Assembly: GCF_945859685.1 (NCBI RefSeq)
Contig: NC_079147.1
Coordinates: forward strand, 229,768,765-229,832,764
From: Eupeodes corollae
Taxonomy: Eukaryota > Arthropoda > Insecta > Diptera > Syrphidae
Reading direction: 5' to 3'
Length of the DNA stretch: 64,000 nt
How positions within the stretch are numbered: the stretch's first letter is position 1; the number at the start of each line of letters is the position of its first letter. A model generated the notes under the pieces. That model had not been told where the DNA came from. It made no database searches and worked only from the letters and a program-made list of their open reading frames with translations. Both the position numbers and the translations under genes were made by a program. Below, piece after piece: positions 38,371 to 50,710 of the stretch.

Positions 38371-39942
38371 AAGGTAACATTTCAGATTGTCTCATAAGAG
38401 TCTGTTGTTTTTACTTGAAAGGTCAAAACCCGCCCGATCGAACCCGATATTGTGGTTTGGCTTTTTCATGTTCAAAAAGTTATAAAGAAGTAATAAGTAA
38501 AAAAGGACAAACGTTTAGTTGAAGGGATGGTAAAAAGTTATGTATACATTTTTCTAAATTTAAATAAAATAAAAATTGTATTGTACTTTGGTTAAGTTAT
38601 GATCGATTTATGAAAAAGGTCATACAGTCTTTAAAGCCATTTTTGAACTAAAATGACTGTTTGAGGCGGTTACTGTGGGACACCCTGTATACACCATTAT
38701 CATTATCGCTACAACCATAGGAAGAGATTTTAAGTGGTCTTATAAAAATATGCGACTTAAAGAATTATGTATGTTGAGCCAATAATTAAATGTTGTTGTT
38801 TTTTTCTTTTAATTTGCGAAGGTATTTTTGTTGGTTAATGAAATTTTCTATAAACAGGTTACGAAATATAAAATCCTTCAATGAAACCAACATTCATCAT
38901 AAAATATCTATCAGCACCATTCGTGTCTCTCTAATCAAAGATGTCAGCGTTTCTGGAAAGCAAGATCAATAGATGTCCTTATTGAAGATTTTTGTGAACC
39001 TCAGAAGAGAAAAAGGTGAGTTTAAAAACTATTTGCTTTCGCCACTGACAGATAGTGAAAGGCTAGACCATTTTGGATGCAAGTTTTGTATGAAAATTGT
39101 AACTATTAGATCGATCTATTCAAAAAGATGCTAGCAAACGAAAATTATACAGGTACATCACATGCATACCCATTTTGCAATTTTTCATCATCTTCAATTG
39201 AATGATTAACCGGAAATTATAACTATTGTCTAAGAAATAGAAAGTGAATTAAAAAGGTAAAATAAACGTTTATTAAAAAATTGAATGAGGAAGATTTCAA
39301 GGGTTTTTTGTTCAACTGCTGATGAACTTTATTGCTGCCGGGTGTGACATAAGAGACAAATTGTAAATCACTTTATGTAAGGAAATTGATTAATTTCTTT
39401 TTTGTGAAATGTTGCTTATGCAAGATATTCTTCCACTTGTCAAGTCTAAAGGAAAAAAATTATAACCATATCGCATTTGAGAAAAGGGCTGTACTTTATA
39501 GATAGATGAATAAAAAGTGGTTATAAAAACAAGATAATACCAGTGTTCAAAAATAGTTTGGGCAATAACTTGTTACAGTTGCCTGTCAGGTTAAACTTTT
39601 ACTATTTATATTTTTGATTAGCTTGATTTTATTTAAATATTATGTTTTTACTTTTTTTTTTCAAATATGAATAGCAAATGTTACTTTAATATATACAAAT
39701 TCTTAAAATATGCTCCTAATTATCGTACTTTATACAGATAGTTACAATACAGTTTTATAAAAACATAGTGTTTTTATTTATCTTTAAAATGGTCACAAAA
39801 AACATGATTTTAATTGAAGGTATTATTGTAGTTCAATAATAACTTCGTATTTACGATCAATGATCGATTCAATCATTTTTTTTTAAGATGTAGAGAAGAA
39901 AAAATTTAACAAATTAAGAGATGTTGTTCAATAAAAAACTGA
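38371..39942. other. Unassigned intergenic sequence
   Basis: No gene recognised. GGGACACCCTGTATAC at 38677-38692 resembles the terminus of an insect DNA element, but no partner was found. The rest is AT-rich without shared repeats. Confidence 0.4.
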
Positions 39943-40035
39943 CTCGGTCCTTTGCTAGCTGTCTCCAGTTTCGAACGGTAAGTTGGTTGAGATATTCACT
40001 CACCTGCGTGCGCCACCTGAGTCGCGGTGAGTGAG
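39943..40035 (-). mobile_element. RTE 3'-region fragment
   Basis: GCTGTCTCCAGTTTCG, AAGTTGGTTGAG and GTGCGCCACCTGAGTCGCGG match 47828-47899 in the same orientation as the RTE element at 47733-50697. About 90 bp, both ends lost. Confidence 0.85.
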
Positions 40036-40085
40036 TCGACTTTATCACTTGAATTTATGACAGCTGTCAAAAATTAACATTAGCT

Positions 40086-40510
40086 CCGTTATTCAATACA
40101 TGTCAATGCTAGGTTTAGAGAACATAAGGGACTTGAGAGTCAGGCAAGCTTCTAGCAACTAATTGGCCAACAGCCAAAATATTGCCTTAGAATTAATTCA
40201 ACTTTATTGGAAAGTTGACTGGAAAGTAAGTCAAACAAAAAATTCCCTAACTTTGAAGTTAAATTCCACTTATGTCAAAATAACAAGTAATCATACATTT
40301 TCGTTCAACTGAAAGCTTAACTTTATTACTCCGTGATTTATTTATTTTCTGTATAATTTTATTTGATGTTTTAGGTAAAAGGGTTCATTATCAAATTGGA
40401 AAAGGAATAAATAATATTTCCTCAAAATACAAAATACAAGTCGAGATGAAATTGTAGTTTGCCTGAGGATTGTTTTGTACACAATTATGTTTTAAGTAGT
40501 TTTTACATTT
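40086..40510 (+). repeat. Non-coding repeat family B, copy 3
   Basis: Longest copy in the window. Its left half matches 780-960 (inverted) and its right half matches 21740-22150. It has no ORF. The two shorter copies overlap only in the TTGACT region, so this one links them as a single family. Confidence 0.65.
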
Positions 40511-40639
40511 TTCAGAAATATATTATTTTTCATAGTGTTAGTTAGGTTTAATTATTATTCCAAATGATTATTTATCAATTTGTTTGACTGTTGATTGATG
40601 ATGGTAAGAAATCTGCATGTGACAAATTTCATAGTAAAA

Positions 40640-42170
40640 ATTAGAACAATAAAATGTCTCAGTTATAACGGGTTATACGTTTTGCAGTATGAAAAGTATA
40701 AGCCTGGAAATCGACGTCTGTCAAAGTGAGTTGTTACACCATTTTTTATCGTCAGTTAAAAGTCTGACATTTACGAAATTGGATCGCTTAACTATCTCAC
40801 AACGCATAAAAATTGTTAAAACCTACTACAAAAATGGCGATTCTGCCTCAGCCACATATCCTGCTTTAAAAGAAAATTATGGTTTACATAATCGTCGTCC
40901 AACTACGCAAGTAATTGGCAAAATTGTGAAGAAATTTGAAGGGACTGGATTGATTACAGATATTATAAGCCCTGTGCATCATAGTTTCGCTCGTACTTCT
41001 GAAAATATCGCTGCTGTATAAGTAAAAGTGTTGGAGAAGTCCCTAATGTGTCGATTTTTCGTCATTCTGTCTTACGGTACATTATGGCGTATTTTGCACT
41101 TGGATCTAAATCTGCATCCATAGAAAGTCCAGGTCTCAAAACAACTAAAGCCAGCTAAACATTCACAACGTCGTAGATACGTCGAATGGGTGCTTAAACA
41201 ACAGGCTGAGGACTGCGGTTTTTTTAACACAATTTTCTTCAGCGTTTAAGCACATTCCTCACTCGTTGGGTATCTTAATAAACAAAACTGTCGTATTTGG
41301 GGTTCTGGGAAACCTCAAGTAATTGAGGGGAGGAAATTACATTCACAAAAAATCACTGTTTGGTGCGATCTTTGGTCCGGAGGTGTGATTGGACCTTACT
41401 TATTAGAACACGACAATATAACGACTGTCAGTTCGGAGCGTTATGGTCATATGATAATGGACTTTTTGGCCTGCTTTTGAAGAATACGACTTGCAGAGTA
41501 TGTGGTTTTAACAAGACGGTGCCACATGCCAAACAACTCGAGCGAATTTTGCTTTATTGCAAGAGACATTTACTGGCCTCCTAATTTCTCGTCGTGGCGA
41601 TATCAACTGACCACAAAGATCATGTGATTTAACACAGCTGAACATTTTTGTGGTGTTTCGCGAAAGATCGTGGTAATGCAGATAAGCCTTTAAATCTTGA
41701 GCACTTAAAAACCAACATTCGCCAAGTTATGGCTGAAATACCGCCCAATATATGTCAAAAAGTAGTAGTAGTACCCGTAGCATGATGGTTAGTGCGTTGG
41801 ACTGTCATGCAAGAGGTCTTGGGTTCAATCCCTGCCTGTGCCACCATAATTTAAAAAAAAAAAAAATAATTTTCGCGGGTACTGCCTCTTGCGAGGAATT
41901 GACAATTCCTTCAAGAGTAATTCTTGTCATGAAAAAGTGCTTTCTCAAACTAGCCGTTCGGATTCGGCCTTAAATTGTAGGTCCCTTCCATTCCTGACAA
42001 CAGTACTCGCACACAGGAATGGTTGAGAGTTGTAAGTCACTAGGCCCTGGTTCACAACGGACTGTTGCGCCACCCCATTTGATTTTTTTGATATGTCAAA
42101 AAGTGTTCGAAAATAACCTCAAAAGATGCTTGCAATAATTCGCGTGATGGTCATTGAAATATATGTTTTA
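40640..42170 (+). pseudogene. DD41D mariner (rosa-like) transposase, degenerate
   Basis: N-terminal DNA-binding part LTISQRIKIVKTYYKNGDSA (40788) to TTQVIGKIVKKFEGTG and TSENIAAV (41015), then in other frames RRYVEWVLKQQAE, VNKQNCRIWGSG-like NKQNCRIWGSGKP (41280), ITVWCDLWSGGVIGPYLLEH (41358) and TTVSSERYGHMIMDF (41420). The catalytic core after this is badly eroded (TRRCHMPNN at 41512). The same family as 13431-13982 and 55310-56080. A SINE has landed in its 3' part at 41764. Confidence 0.82.
41764..42090 (+). mobile_element. tRNA-derived SINE with 14-bp TSD
   Basis: Best-preserved copy. Perfect direct repeats ATATGTCAAAAAGT at 41750-41763 and 42091-42104. A-box-like TAGCATGATGG (41775-41785) and B-box-like GGTTCAATCCC (41822-41832) lie 36 bp apart as in a tRNA gene. 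The tRNA-unrelated body follows, ending TGCGCCACCCCATTTGATTT plus Ts. No ORF: mobilised in trans by a LINE. Inserted in a DD41D transposon. Confidence 0.93.
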
Positions 42171-42177
42171 AACATAA

Positions 42178-42949
42178 TCAGCCCTATTGTGAGTTTCACG
42201 TGAAAACCCCAACAAAATCCCATTTTTTCGGGCGAAAAAAAAGTTCAAGTTTTTGTTGTGCCTTTATGAATTACCTGTTTTTGTATACTTTTATTTTATT
42301 TATAAACTCAACCTGTGAATTTATTAAAAATGAGTCTGTTAGTTTTAACTTAACCAAACATATGAAGTACAAATGAAATTAAATATAATTTTCAAATAAA
42401 ATAAATGTTGTATTAATATTTTGCTTTTAAGCTACAAACATAAGTGTATTGGCGATTTGTGTCCGAATGCGTTGTTCTGCAGTAAGATAGCTAGAACTTG
42501 CTCAAATCTGTAAATAATGCCCCTTACACAAACATCAAATTAGAAAAGCATACACTTCATTCTCACAATGGTTTACGCAACTCCAAAGGATTTGAATGAT
42601 GTTTTAAATGCCTTTGAATGGCTCGCTCTTCCATCTTTTCTTCTTCTTTTTCCAAGACCATTCCCAGTACAGTGCTTATGATTCATCATATTTCCGTTTA
42701 AATATTTTCTTTTTATTCTAAATCATTAAGTTTTTTATAATTCGTTGACGGTGTCAAAACAAAAATACACTTCACTAGGGTTGTTCGTTTTCTCTGTTTT
42801 GATCAGAGATGAGGAAATTTATTGCGAACACAGTTTGCCGAACACGACAATTATTCGAACTGTCAGTTCTGATTCGAAGTGAAATTCTATTTGGGCGAAA
42901 AAATATTTCACGTGAATGATTTTCCGGGCGAAACTCACAATAAGGCTGA
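42178..42949. mobile_element. MITE-like element with TCAGCC ends
   Basis: TCAGCCCTATTGTGAGTTTC at the left and, inverted, TCAGCCTTATTGTGAGTTTC at the right. Subterminal CACGTGAA and TTTTTCGGGCG(AAA) also occur in inverted order. 772 bp, no ORF. Target duplication not clear. Confidence 0.82.
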
Positions 42950-43465
42950 ATTTCAACGTTCAAACTTTATAATGAAAAAGAAAAATCATGACAAACAAAA
43001 TAATATTTTATATGTGTTTTATTTAAGTTTATTTTTGAAACTGCAAAATGGATAACGCTGTATAACCACATATTCTTACATTATCAAAAGTGTCTAAGAC
43101 AAGAGTGTCTAAGGCAATCAAAATTTAAAAACTAAGGCCTTCTCAAAAACTGATCTAATGCGGGCGTCTTAAATTAAATTTTGATTGACGCTACCCCAGT
43201 GTGAAGTTAAATAGTTTGTATCTAAAATGTTTTATTTAATTAAATCAATGTATTCCTTATTTACGACTTTTTGATTGTTTTAAATTATATGAAGTTGTTT
43301 TTATTATCAAAAAAAAACTAAGTGTTGCATTTTACTTTATAACTTATTTAATTTTAAAAGGTACGTGTTATAACATTAATTGTTAGGAATTTTTACTTAC
43401 CTTAATCTGTTAGCGGCTATTGCATAAGGCCAAAATATTGGCCTACATCCGTTATAACTAAAAGT
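42950..43465. other. Intergenic with a small inverted repeat
   Basis: CAATCAAAATTTAAAA (43114) and, inverted, TTAAATTTTGATTG (43175) frame a ~100-bp segment (43102-43202) that may be a tiny MITE. Otherwise nothing recognised. Confidence 0.4.
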
Positions 43466-43645
43466 ACCCTTGGCGTGATGGTTAAAGCATAGGACTGTCA
43501 TGCCGAGGTCTTGGGTTCAATATCTGCCTATGCTTCCTACATTTTATATCACTGTAACACACTTTGGAAAAATCCTTCAAAAGTTATTCTTGTCAAGAAA
43601 GTGCTTTCTCAAATAATTCCTTCGGATTCGGCATAAATTAGTTTA
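43466..43645 (+). mobile_element. tRNA-derived SINE, 3'-truncated copy
   Basis: AGTACCCTTGGCGTGATGGTT, TGGACTGTCATGCCGAGGTC-like head, B-box-like GGTTCAATATC and body CTTGTCAAGAAAGTGCTTTC. Homology ends after GGATTCGGCATAAATT. The tail is missing. Confidence 0.82.
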
Positions 43646-43985
43646 GTTTAATTTTCTTTCTTCTCTCTTATAAAATAGATACAATTTTCAACTTAAAGAT
43701 AATAGTAAAGCAAGAATAATTCCGAGTAAAAAAATAATGTATAAATAAGTTTACTATCTAAATAAGAAAAAAAGAAATAAATTTAGATGCAATCTGTTGT
43801 CTTACGACAAGTGTCAAAAGTGTCGAGCAACTTCAAAGATATACAAAATTTAAAAAGGAATTATATTCAACAAAAGTTGTGGGGTGAAATGTCGAATATA
43901 GAAAACAAATAATACAAAAATATCAGCAAAATAAAGTAATACATTTAAAAGATTACATAATAGGAATAATAAATATATGAACAAT

Positions 43986-44345
43986 TTAAACTAAGATTCT
44001 AATGAAGCCATGAATTTCATTAAAATTATAGTTAAAAAGCCATTCTTTAATCTTCTTGTTAAAAGAGTATATAGAGCCAATAGACCGCATATTAGAGGGT
44101 AACGTATTATATTGACTTGGTGCTCCTGATGTAAAAAAATTAAAAAAGTGTCCAGAATGATGTGCAGGTATGAACGCAAGATTTCTTTCACTAGTTCGCA
44201 ATTTATAAACAGAAGTAAAACGAAAACCATCTCGGGAGTATGCCCGAGCTAACAAACAACGAAAAACTATGATCAAGTCTTCTTTTCTTCCAAATGTTTC
44301 TTAAAATATGCTTTTGAGTTATTAACAGGGGTTGAAGGTAGCTTT
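43986..44345 (-). pseudogene. Jockey-like element, C-terminal segment
   Basis: YLQPLLITQKHILRNIWKK (from about 44330), then LRTSERNLAFIPAHHSGHFF, GAPSQYNTLPSNMRSIGSIY and FNKKIKEWLFNYNF to about 44010. This is the end of ORF2 of a Jockey/CR1-like element; the 3' UTR lies toward 43650. Confidence 0.8.
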
Positions 44346-44349
44346 TATA

Positions 44350-44750
44350 CGTGAAAAAAAAATAATAATTTTTTTTAACCCAACTTTTCCTGATGGCAAT
44401 TCTCTTGCTCTCGTTCTACATATCATTGATTGTAAAAAAAAACTATTCTTTAAACTGTTCTACATGTAATAGCTTCAATATATCCAGCTGCATTGATTTA
44501 GTTTGTTCTTTGCAGTGTTTCCATATTGAAAATGTAACTGAATTTATATATCTTGGTTTAGCAATTGACAGTAAAATGAATTGGAAATCTCATACACAAG
44601 CAATCAAGAAATACTTACTTTCAACCACATACATATTTTTTCACTTAAGAAAACTTTGCTGCCGAAGACTTCTTGAAACTCTCTATTATGGTCTCGTTCA
44701 GTCTAAGCTGTGATATGATATTGTATGTTGGGGCGTCGCAAACCAATGTC
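44350..44750 (+). pseudogene. Jockey-like element, inverted middle segment
   Basis: The + strand reads CIDLVCSLQCFHIENVTEFI, YLGLAIDSKMNWKSHTQAIK, YLLSTTYIFFHLRKLCCRRL and LLETLYYGLVQSKL, then IVCWGVANQC (44735). This is exactly the RT-thumb part missing between the minus-strand pieces on either side, so it was inverted in place. Confidence 0.82.
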
Positions 44751-45900
44751 TTAATAATTCCAAATCATGGTTAATGTCTGAAATAAGGTCTAACAAGGAT
44801 GAACTAGAATAAACACAAGCTATATCATCAGCAAAACCCGTTTTAGTTCCCTTTAAATTTAATTAATATAAACAAGGAATAAAATCGGGCCAAGGACTGA
44901 TCCTTGGGGAACACCTATATCAATACTACGACTTTCAATAAAATGTTTAAATATTCTTACCTTATGTTTTCTATTTTTAAGAAAGGAAGAAAACCAATCG
45001 AGAATAAAGCCCCTAAAACCTGCTCTATCTAATTTTCTTAGCAATATGTCATGGTCGACCGTATCGAAAGCCTTAATTATATCAATAATAGAGCAGCCGT
45101 GTACTTTTTTCGGTCCATACTATTATATGCATTAGAACAAAAATTTAATAATGCATCCACGGTTGAATTTTCTGCTCTAAAACCATAGTGGTTTGAGCTA
45201 AAGAAGAGAATCAAGGTAAGTAAGTATTTTAGTTTTTATAACTTTTTAAAAAATTTTAGAGAAAACCGATAAAAGAAATAGGTCTATAATTTTTAATATA
45301 CTTTTTGTTACCATTTATAAAAATAGGAATAACCTCAGCTATTTTCAAACAATCTGGAAATTTACTTTAAAAAACCCTATCATTAAATAAATGAGTTAAG
45401 ATATATATCTACAATATTAAAGGAAACGTTCTTTTATCGGTATCTCCGCAAAATAATCATTAAAAAGTTTTGACATTTCTGAGTGAGTGGCTATGATCAA
45501 ATTTCCACACAATAAACTTTGATGAACATTAAAAGATGAACTACGATTAAACAATTCGTTAACTAGACCCATTTTTCTTACGGCTGGGCTGTATTGAACT
45601 TATTGATATAATAGTTTTCCTTACTTCAAAAATAATCTCTTTACATAACAGTTCATAATTATTGCGAAGGATAGCATTATTAAGGTGCTTCTTACACTTG
45701 AGTCTTAATATGTTCTTCATATCAATTTTTTTAATAAGTAACTGGACATCCAAGGTTTTAGTTTTTTGTGCTTGTGTAATATCAAAGAAATTTTGTTCAT
45801 GATCATAAATCCAGATTTCAGTTAAGAAGATTATGTCAGGCTTATTAACAAAAGATTCAAAATGAGTTAAAAATAAATCAAAATTTTTACGCAAACTTTA
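44751..45900 (-). pseudogene. Jockey-like element, RT and 5' part
   Basis: Minus strand: DRAGFRGFILDWFSSFLKNR (45030), IDIGVPQGSVLGPILFLVYI (44925), then GFADDIACVYSSSSLLDLIS (44840) up to about 44750. Upstream, 45894-45559 carries IIFLTEIWIYDHEQNFFDIT, an endonuclease-like TE(I)W motif, then a basic region. Several breaks. Confidence 0.82.
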
Positions 45901-47719
45901 ATATTCTGATGAACAATAACAAAACTATCACTATAAAAATCAGAGTGAGATAGACTTTTATACATTTCATACAGTAACTAATAAAATATCATTTAAATTT
46001 GATGAAATACTTTTAGCCATTGTTAAATAATTTTATCTAGATCTTCAAATGAAGATATGCGAAAAGTAGTTTCTCCTTCTTGTTTTGTTTTAATCAAAAT
46101 TACTCCATTTCTTATCTATAAATATAAATATTTCTTTTCCGTTTTAATTAGTCTAGCCTTATTAAACATAAACTATTAAAAGTTTTGAGGCTTTCATTTT
46201 TAAAAATAGGTTTCTTCCCATACCCGTCGACAAATATACAAGTAGTAAATATGTTGGTCCTCCCCATTCCTAAAATTCAATCAGGAATGGTTTAATAGAA
46301 TGGTCACTAAGCTCGGATTCCCTACGAGTTCGTAAGAAAATTATTAAAAAAAGAAATAACCTCGTTAAAAGTTGCTCTACTGGAAAGGTACCACGGTTCG
46401 CCTCCAAAAAAGCAATAAATCCCACAAGGGTTATTATTCCATGAAACTCTAACTAAAATGCTTCTGACATTGAAAATCGAAGATTCTAATAGTTATATAC
46501 TTACTATTTTTAGCAAATCAAGATCTTTTTGTTAACATCACGATTGACTGAATACTATATACTCAAAGCAACTGCCAATACCAACACCATATTATTAATA
46601 AGTTGTATGACTGAATAATAAAATTTGTCCGTTGTTTATACTAAAAATAGAAGTCCATAGTGTACAGTACCTACATAATAGACACAAGTGTAAAACCTAA
46701 GGAAAATAACGTGTTTAAAATAATGTTGTTAACTTGGTTCATGGTCAAGTGTACCTTCATAATTTAAATTGGTAGTAGCAAACAAATTATGTATAGAGGT
46801 AGTATAAAGTATATATTTTATAATATTTGAATTCAAAGTGCGTAGCAGAAGGTCATTGTGACGTGAACATTAGGCAGTCTTTCAGATAGTTATAATTATA
46901 GAAATGAATTTGATGATCCCATGTAGGTACGTAACTGAGTTGACTAATAACTATTTTTATAATAGCAATGAAGTAAATGTCGGCTTGTAATGATAGTTCT
47001 TTTCATTCAATTTGAAACGAATAATTTGTTTTGTTTACTGAGGCTATAACTATGCATAGTCCACTGATAGTAATGTTATCAGTTTAACTAGTTACATAAT
47101 TTAATTTGACATCTCCTAATCGATCTCAGGAAGTATCAACCTTTTCAAACCAAAACAAAAAACGGACTTTAATCATGTTCCTCCTATTAAAGTCGTTTTG
47201 TTCAAATGTATTCTTAACAACCATGAGAATGCTAATAAAATACAATTATTGAATACAAATAAAAACCAGGCAATAGGTAATTAATTAGAATAATAATGAT
47301 TGGTCTAAATGATAGCTATATAAATGACACTTTAGTAATAGGGGTATGGCATTAAGACCTCATTAAAAACATATATGGTGCTGGGTAAAAAACAACAATC
47401 CGACATGCTTTTTGACTTCAATAATAGGACAGCTATACGCGAGCCGAAAACAACAATTTTTAAATACAATTTGTTTGTTATTTGATTTCGATTTTACCTA
47501 GATCAATTTTCTCAAATACTTATCATGTTATAGGTGTCATAAGTTCTTATTTTAATATGTTTTTTTTCTTCAATAAAATGTTCATACAAAAAAAGTGTTA
47601 GGAGCAGAGCTAACTAAAGTTCACCTCTTTTCTGTAAATTTTTGGAGGTACAATTTTTGAAAAAGGATTCCTTATCAATAGGCTTTATTTTATTTATTTA
47701 TTGTTCAGTATAGATGTTA
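45901..47719. other. Unassigned intergenic sequence
   Basis: No gene recognised. At 46245-46335 a weak match to the SINE tail (CCCATTCCT, AGGAATGGTTTAA, TCACTA, CTACGAG) may be an old copy. The rest is AT-rich. Confidence 0.4.
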
Positions 47720-47732
47720 CTGAAATTAGTAC

Positions 47733-50697
47733 TTACTTACTTACTTACTTACTTACTTAAGGTGGCGCTACAGTCCGGGGCGGACCTGGGCCTCAACCAA
47801 CAAACGTCTCCAGCCAGCTCGGTCCCTGGCTGTCTCCAGTTTCGCACGCCAAGTTGGTTGAGGTCCTCTCCCACCTGGGTGCGCCACCTGAGTCGCGGTC
47901 TTCCTCTACTGCGCCGTCCCTCGGGATTGGATTCGAAGACCTTCAGGGCTGGAGCGTTGATGTCCATCCGCTCTACATGACCTAGCCATCTAAGCCGTTG
48001 GACTTTGATTCTGCTAACTAGGTCAGTGTCGCTGTACAGCCCGTACAGCTCGTCGTTATATCTTCTCCTCCATTCTCCATCTATGCGAACGGGACCAAAA
48101 ATCGCCCGAAGAATTTTTCTCTCGAAGCATCCTAAGACGCTCTCATCTTTCTTTGACAGGGTCCAGGCCTCAGCGCCATAAATGAGAACCGGGATGATGA
48201 GTATCTTATAGATGGTGATTTTACATGCTCGACTTTACTTCTCAATTGCCAATCCAAAGAAGCAGCGATTTGCAAGAGTTATTCTTCGTTTGATTTCAGC
48301 GCTGGTGTCGTTGTCTGCATTAATAGCGGTGCCTAGGTAGACAAAGTCCTTAACTACCTCATAGTTAAAGCTGTCCATGGTGACGTTATGTCCAAGACGT
48401 CGTCATTTAGTGTCCTTTTTTGATGACAGCATATACTTGGTCTCATTGACCACTAAACCCATCTTCTTCGCTTCCGTCGCAATGCTTAAAAACGCTCCAC
48501 TGACATCACGCTTTGATCTTCCAATTATGTCAATATCATCTGCGTATCCGAGTAATTGGATGGACCTTTGGAAGATTGTGCCTCTAGTGTTGACGGTTGA
48601 GTTTTGCACAATTCTTCCAGAACGATGTTGAAGAAGTCGCATGACAGTGCATCGCCTTGTCTAAAACCTTTTTTGACATCAAATGCATCGGTAAGATCTT
48701 TTCCGACCTTGATAGAGCAGCGTGCATTCTCCATCGTCATTCTGCACAAACGGATAAGTTTGACAGGGATGCCAAAACAAGACATTGCTCGGTAGAGCTC
48801 TTCCCAATAGATGCTGTCATACGCGGCTTTAAAATCGATAAAGAGATGGTGGGTATCGATTTGAAGCTCCTGGGTTTTTTCCAAGATCTGCCGTAGTGTG
48901 AATATTTGGTCAATAGTGGACTTTCCTGGTCTGAAGCCACACTGATAAGGATCAATCAGGTTGTTGACGAATGGCTTCAGACGTTCACATAATACGGCAG
49001 AGAGGATCTTATACGCAATGTTAAGGAGACTGATGCCTCTGTAGTTGGCGCAGTTTAGAGGGTCTCCTTTCTTATGTATCGGGCACACTATGCTGAGATT
49101 CCACTCATCGGGCATGCTTTCTTCCGACCAAATTTTGCAGATGAGTTGGTGCATGCTCCCTACCAAGTCATCGCCTGCTGCTTTGAATAGTTTGGCGATG
49201 ATGCCGTTAGCTCCAGCAGCTTTGTTTGACTTAAGTTTAGATATAGCTATCTTCACTTCGTCAAGGTCGGGTAGGCGGAATTGTTGATCTGCGTAGCCGA
49301 GGTTGAGTGGTTCTATCTCCCTTACAGCGGAATTCGGTTCTTCATCGCCGTTATATAATTTGGAGAAGTGATCTTTCCATATTCTCAGCATCGACTGTGG
49401 TTCTACTACGATGTTCCCTTGATCGTCTTTACAGGCTTCGGTTCGTGGCTGGTACCCTTGGGAGGTTTTTTTTTACCTTTTGGTAAAATTTACGAACCTC
49501 ATTCCTGTTCCTCTCTCCTCTTCTGCTCGTAGAGCTCGCGAGCAGCTCTCGTCCTTTTGTGCAGCGCCGTTTTGTATGCCTCTTGTTTCGCTGTGTGAGC
49601 TTGCCGGCATTCGTCGTCAAACCAGGGGTTTCGATGTGGTGGCCATGTGAAACCTAGCACTTCAGAGGCGGCATCTCTGATGGCTGCGATTATGCCACCA
49701 AAGATGTCTTCTCTTCCTAGCTTGGCATTAAAATCTCCTAAGACAATTTTAATGTCATAGCCAAAGCACTTCTCATATGTCTTGTCCAAGAGCTCGAAGA
49801 ATATATCTTTGGTGTCTTCATCTTTCTCCTCTGTTGGGGCATGCGCGCATATTAGGCTTATGTTGGCGAATTTAGCCTTGATGCGAAATGTCGTGATGCG
49901 CTCGCTCACACTGTTGAAACTCAAGACTTTTTGCCTGAGCCTAGTTCCAACAACAAATCCACACCCAAATAGACGCTGTCTTTGTTCTCGGTAGCAGTCG
50001 CCGTAGTAGATATCGCAGTCTTTTAGTTTGCGTTTGCCCGGTCCATCCCATCGCACTTCTTGGATGGCTGTAATATCTGCCTTGCAGCAGTTTAGGGCTT
50101 CCGCTAATTGTTCGGCTGCACGTGGTCTGTTAAGGGACCTAACATTCCACGTACATATCCGAAGTTCGTTGTCCTTATTTCGTTTGCGTGGGTTGTCAAC
50201 AGTGAATCCGTCCGCATCCGAGGCTTGTTGGTGCTTCGAAACTATGATGTTTTTACGTGGCCAGGAAGTCACCCCGACGGCACAACCCCCAACCTGGAGG
50301 GCCAGATCCTTAGTACAACTCCAAGGAAGGGGAGCCGGATAAACCGCTCCTTACAGGCCTGGGCTCCGAATATGTCGAAGAAGCCCTATAAGGTGTTCAC
50401 TAAGTAGTTCAACCTTACTGGAACTGTAGACGCCACCGTTGATTCTATCTCGAGAATTCGTCCGCTGCCGCCTGGATAAGGAGAGGTGCCTTAGTGGAAA
50501 CACCTCTCTCCCCTCTCTCGTTTGCTGCCCCCAACAACTTTCCACTTGGGTTGGAACCCAATCTCCAGTTGAGGTACTAGGCACCCGCTGTTCACCGCGG
50601 GGAGGTGAGAGTAGGAGTTGATAGACAGAGGTGGGTTTTGTGAAAAACTTGTGGACGCTTGTGTCCTCGTGAATGCACATGTCTACCATTTGAACAT
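47733..50697 (-). mobile_element. RTE-clade non-LTR element, near full length, 13-bp TSD
   Basis: Flanked by perfect CTGAAATTAGTAC (47720-47732, 50698-50710). Minus strand. The 5' region holds an ORF-like leader from 50689. Endonuclease 50272-49680: CTWNVRSLNRP, AIQEVRWDGPGK, APTEEKDE, VLGDFNAKLG; the rest of the endonuclease is removed by a clean deletion after GREDIFGG. RT follows from 49391: NYRGISLLNIAYKILSAVLC, CGFRPGKSTIDQIFTLRQIL, HHLFIDFKAAYDS, GYADDIDIIGRSK (about 48545; intact YADD), and C-terminus KVQRLRWLGHVERMDINAPA (about 47985). Frame breaks lie near 49500, 49400, 48600 and 48230. The 3' end is (AAGT)n, seen as ACTT repeats at 47731-47759. The clade fits RTE by the lone ORF and short tandem tail. 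Confidence 0.94.
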
Positions 50698-50710
50698 CTG
50701 AAATTAGTAC

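Noticed and set aside
41771..41845. Functional tRNA gene
   Set aside because: Boxes are present, but cloverleaf pairing is not evident, and the unit continues into the SINE body with target duplications outside.
47714..47980. + strand ORF of 88 codons
   Set aside because: Shadow of the minus-strand RTE C-terminus and its ACTT tail.
50028..50407. + strand ORFs of 104 and 99 codons
   Set aside because: Antisense to the RTE leader and endonuclease, which has clear motifs on minus.
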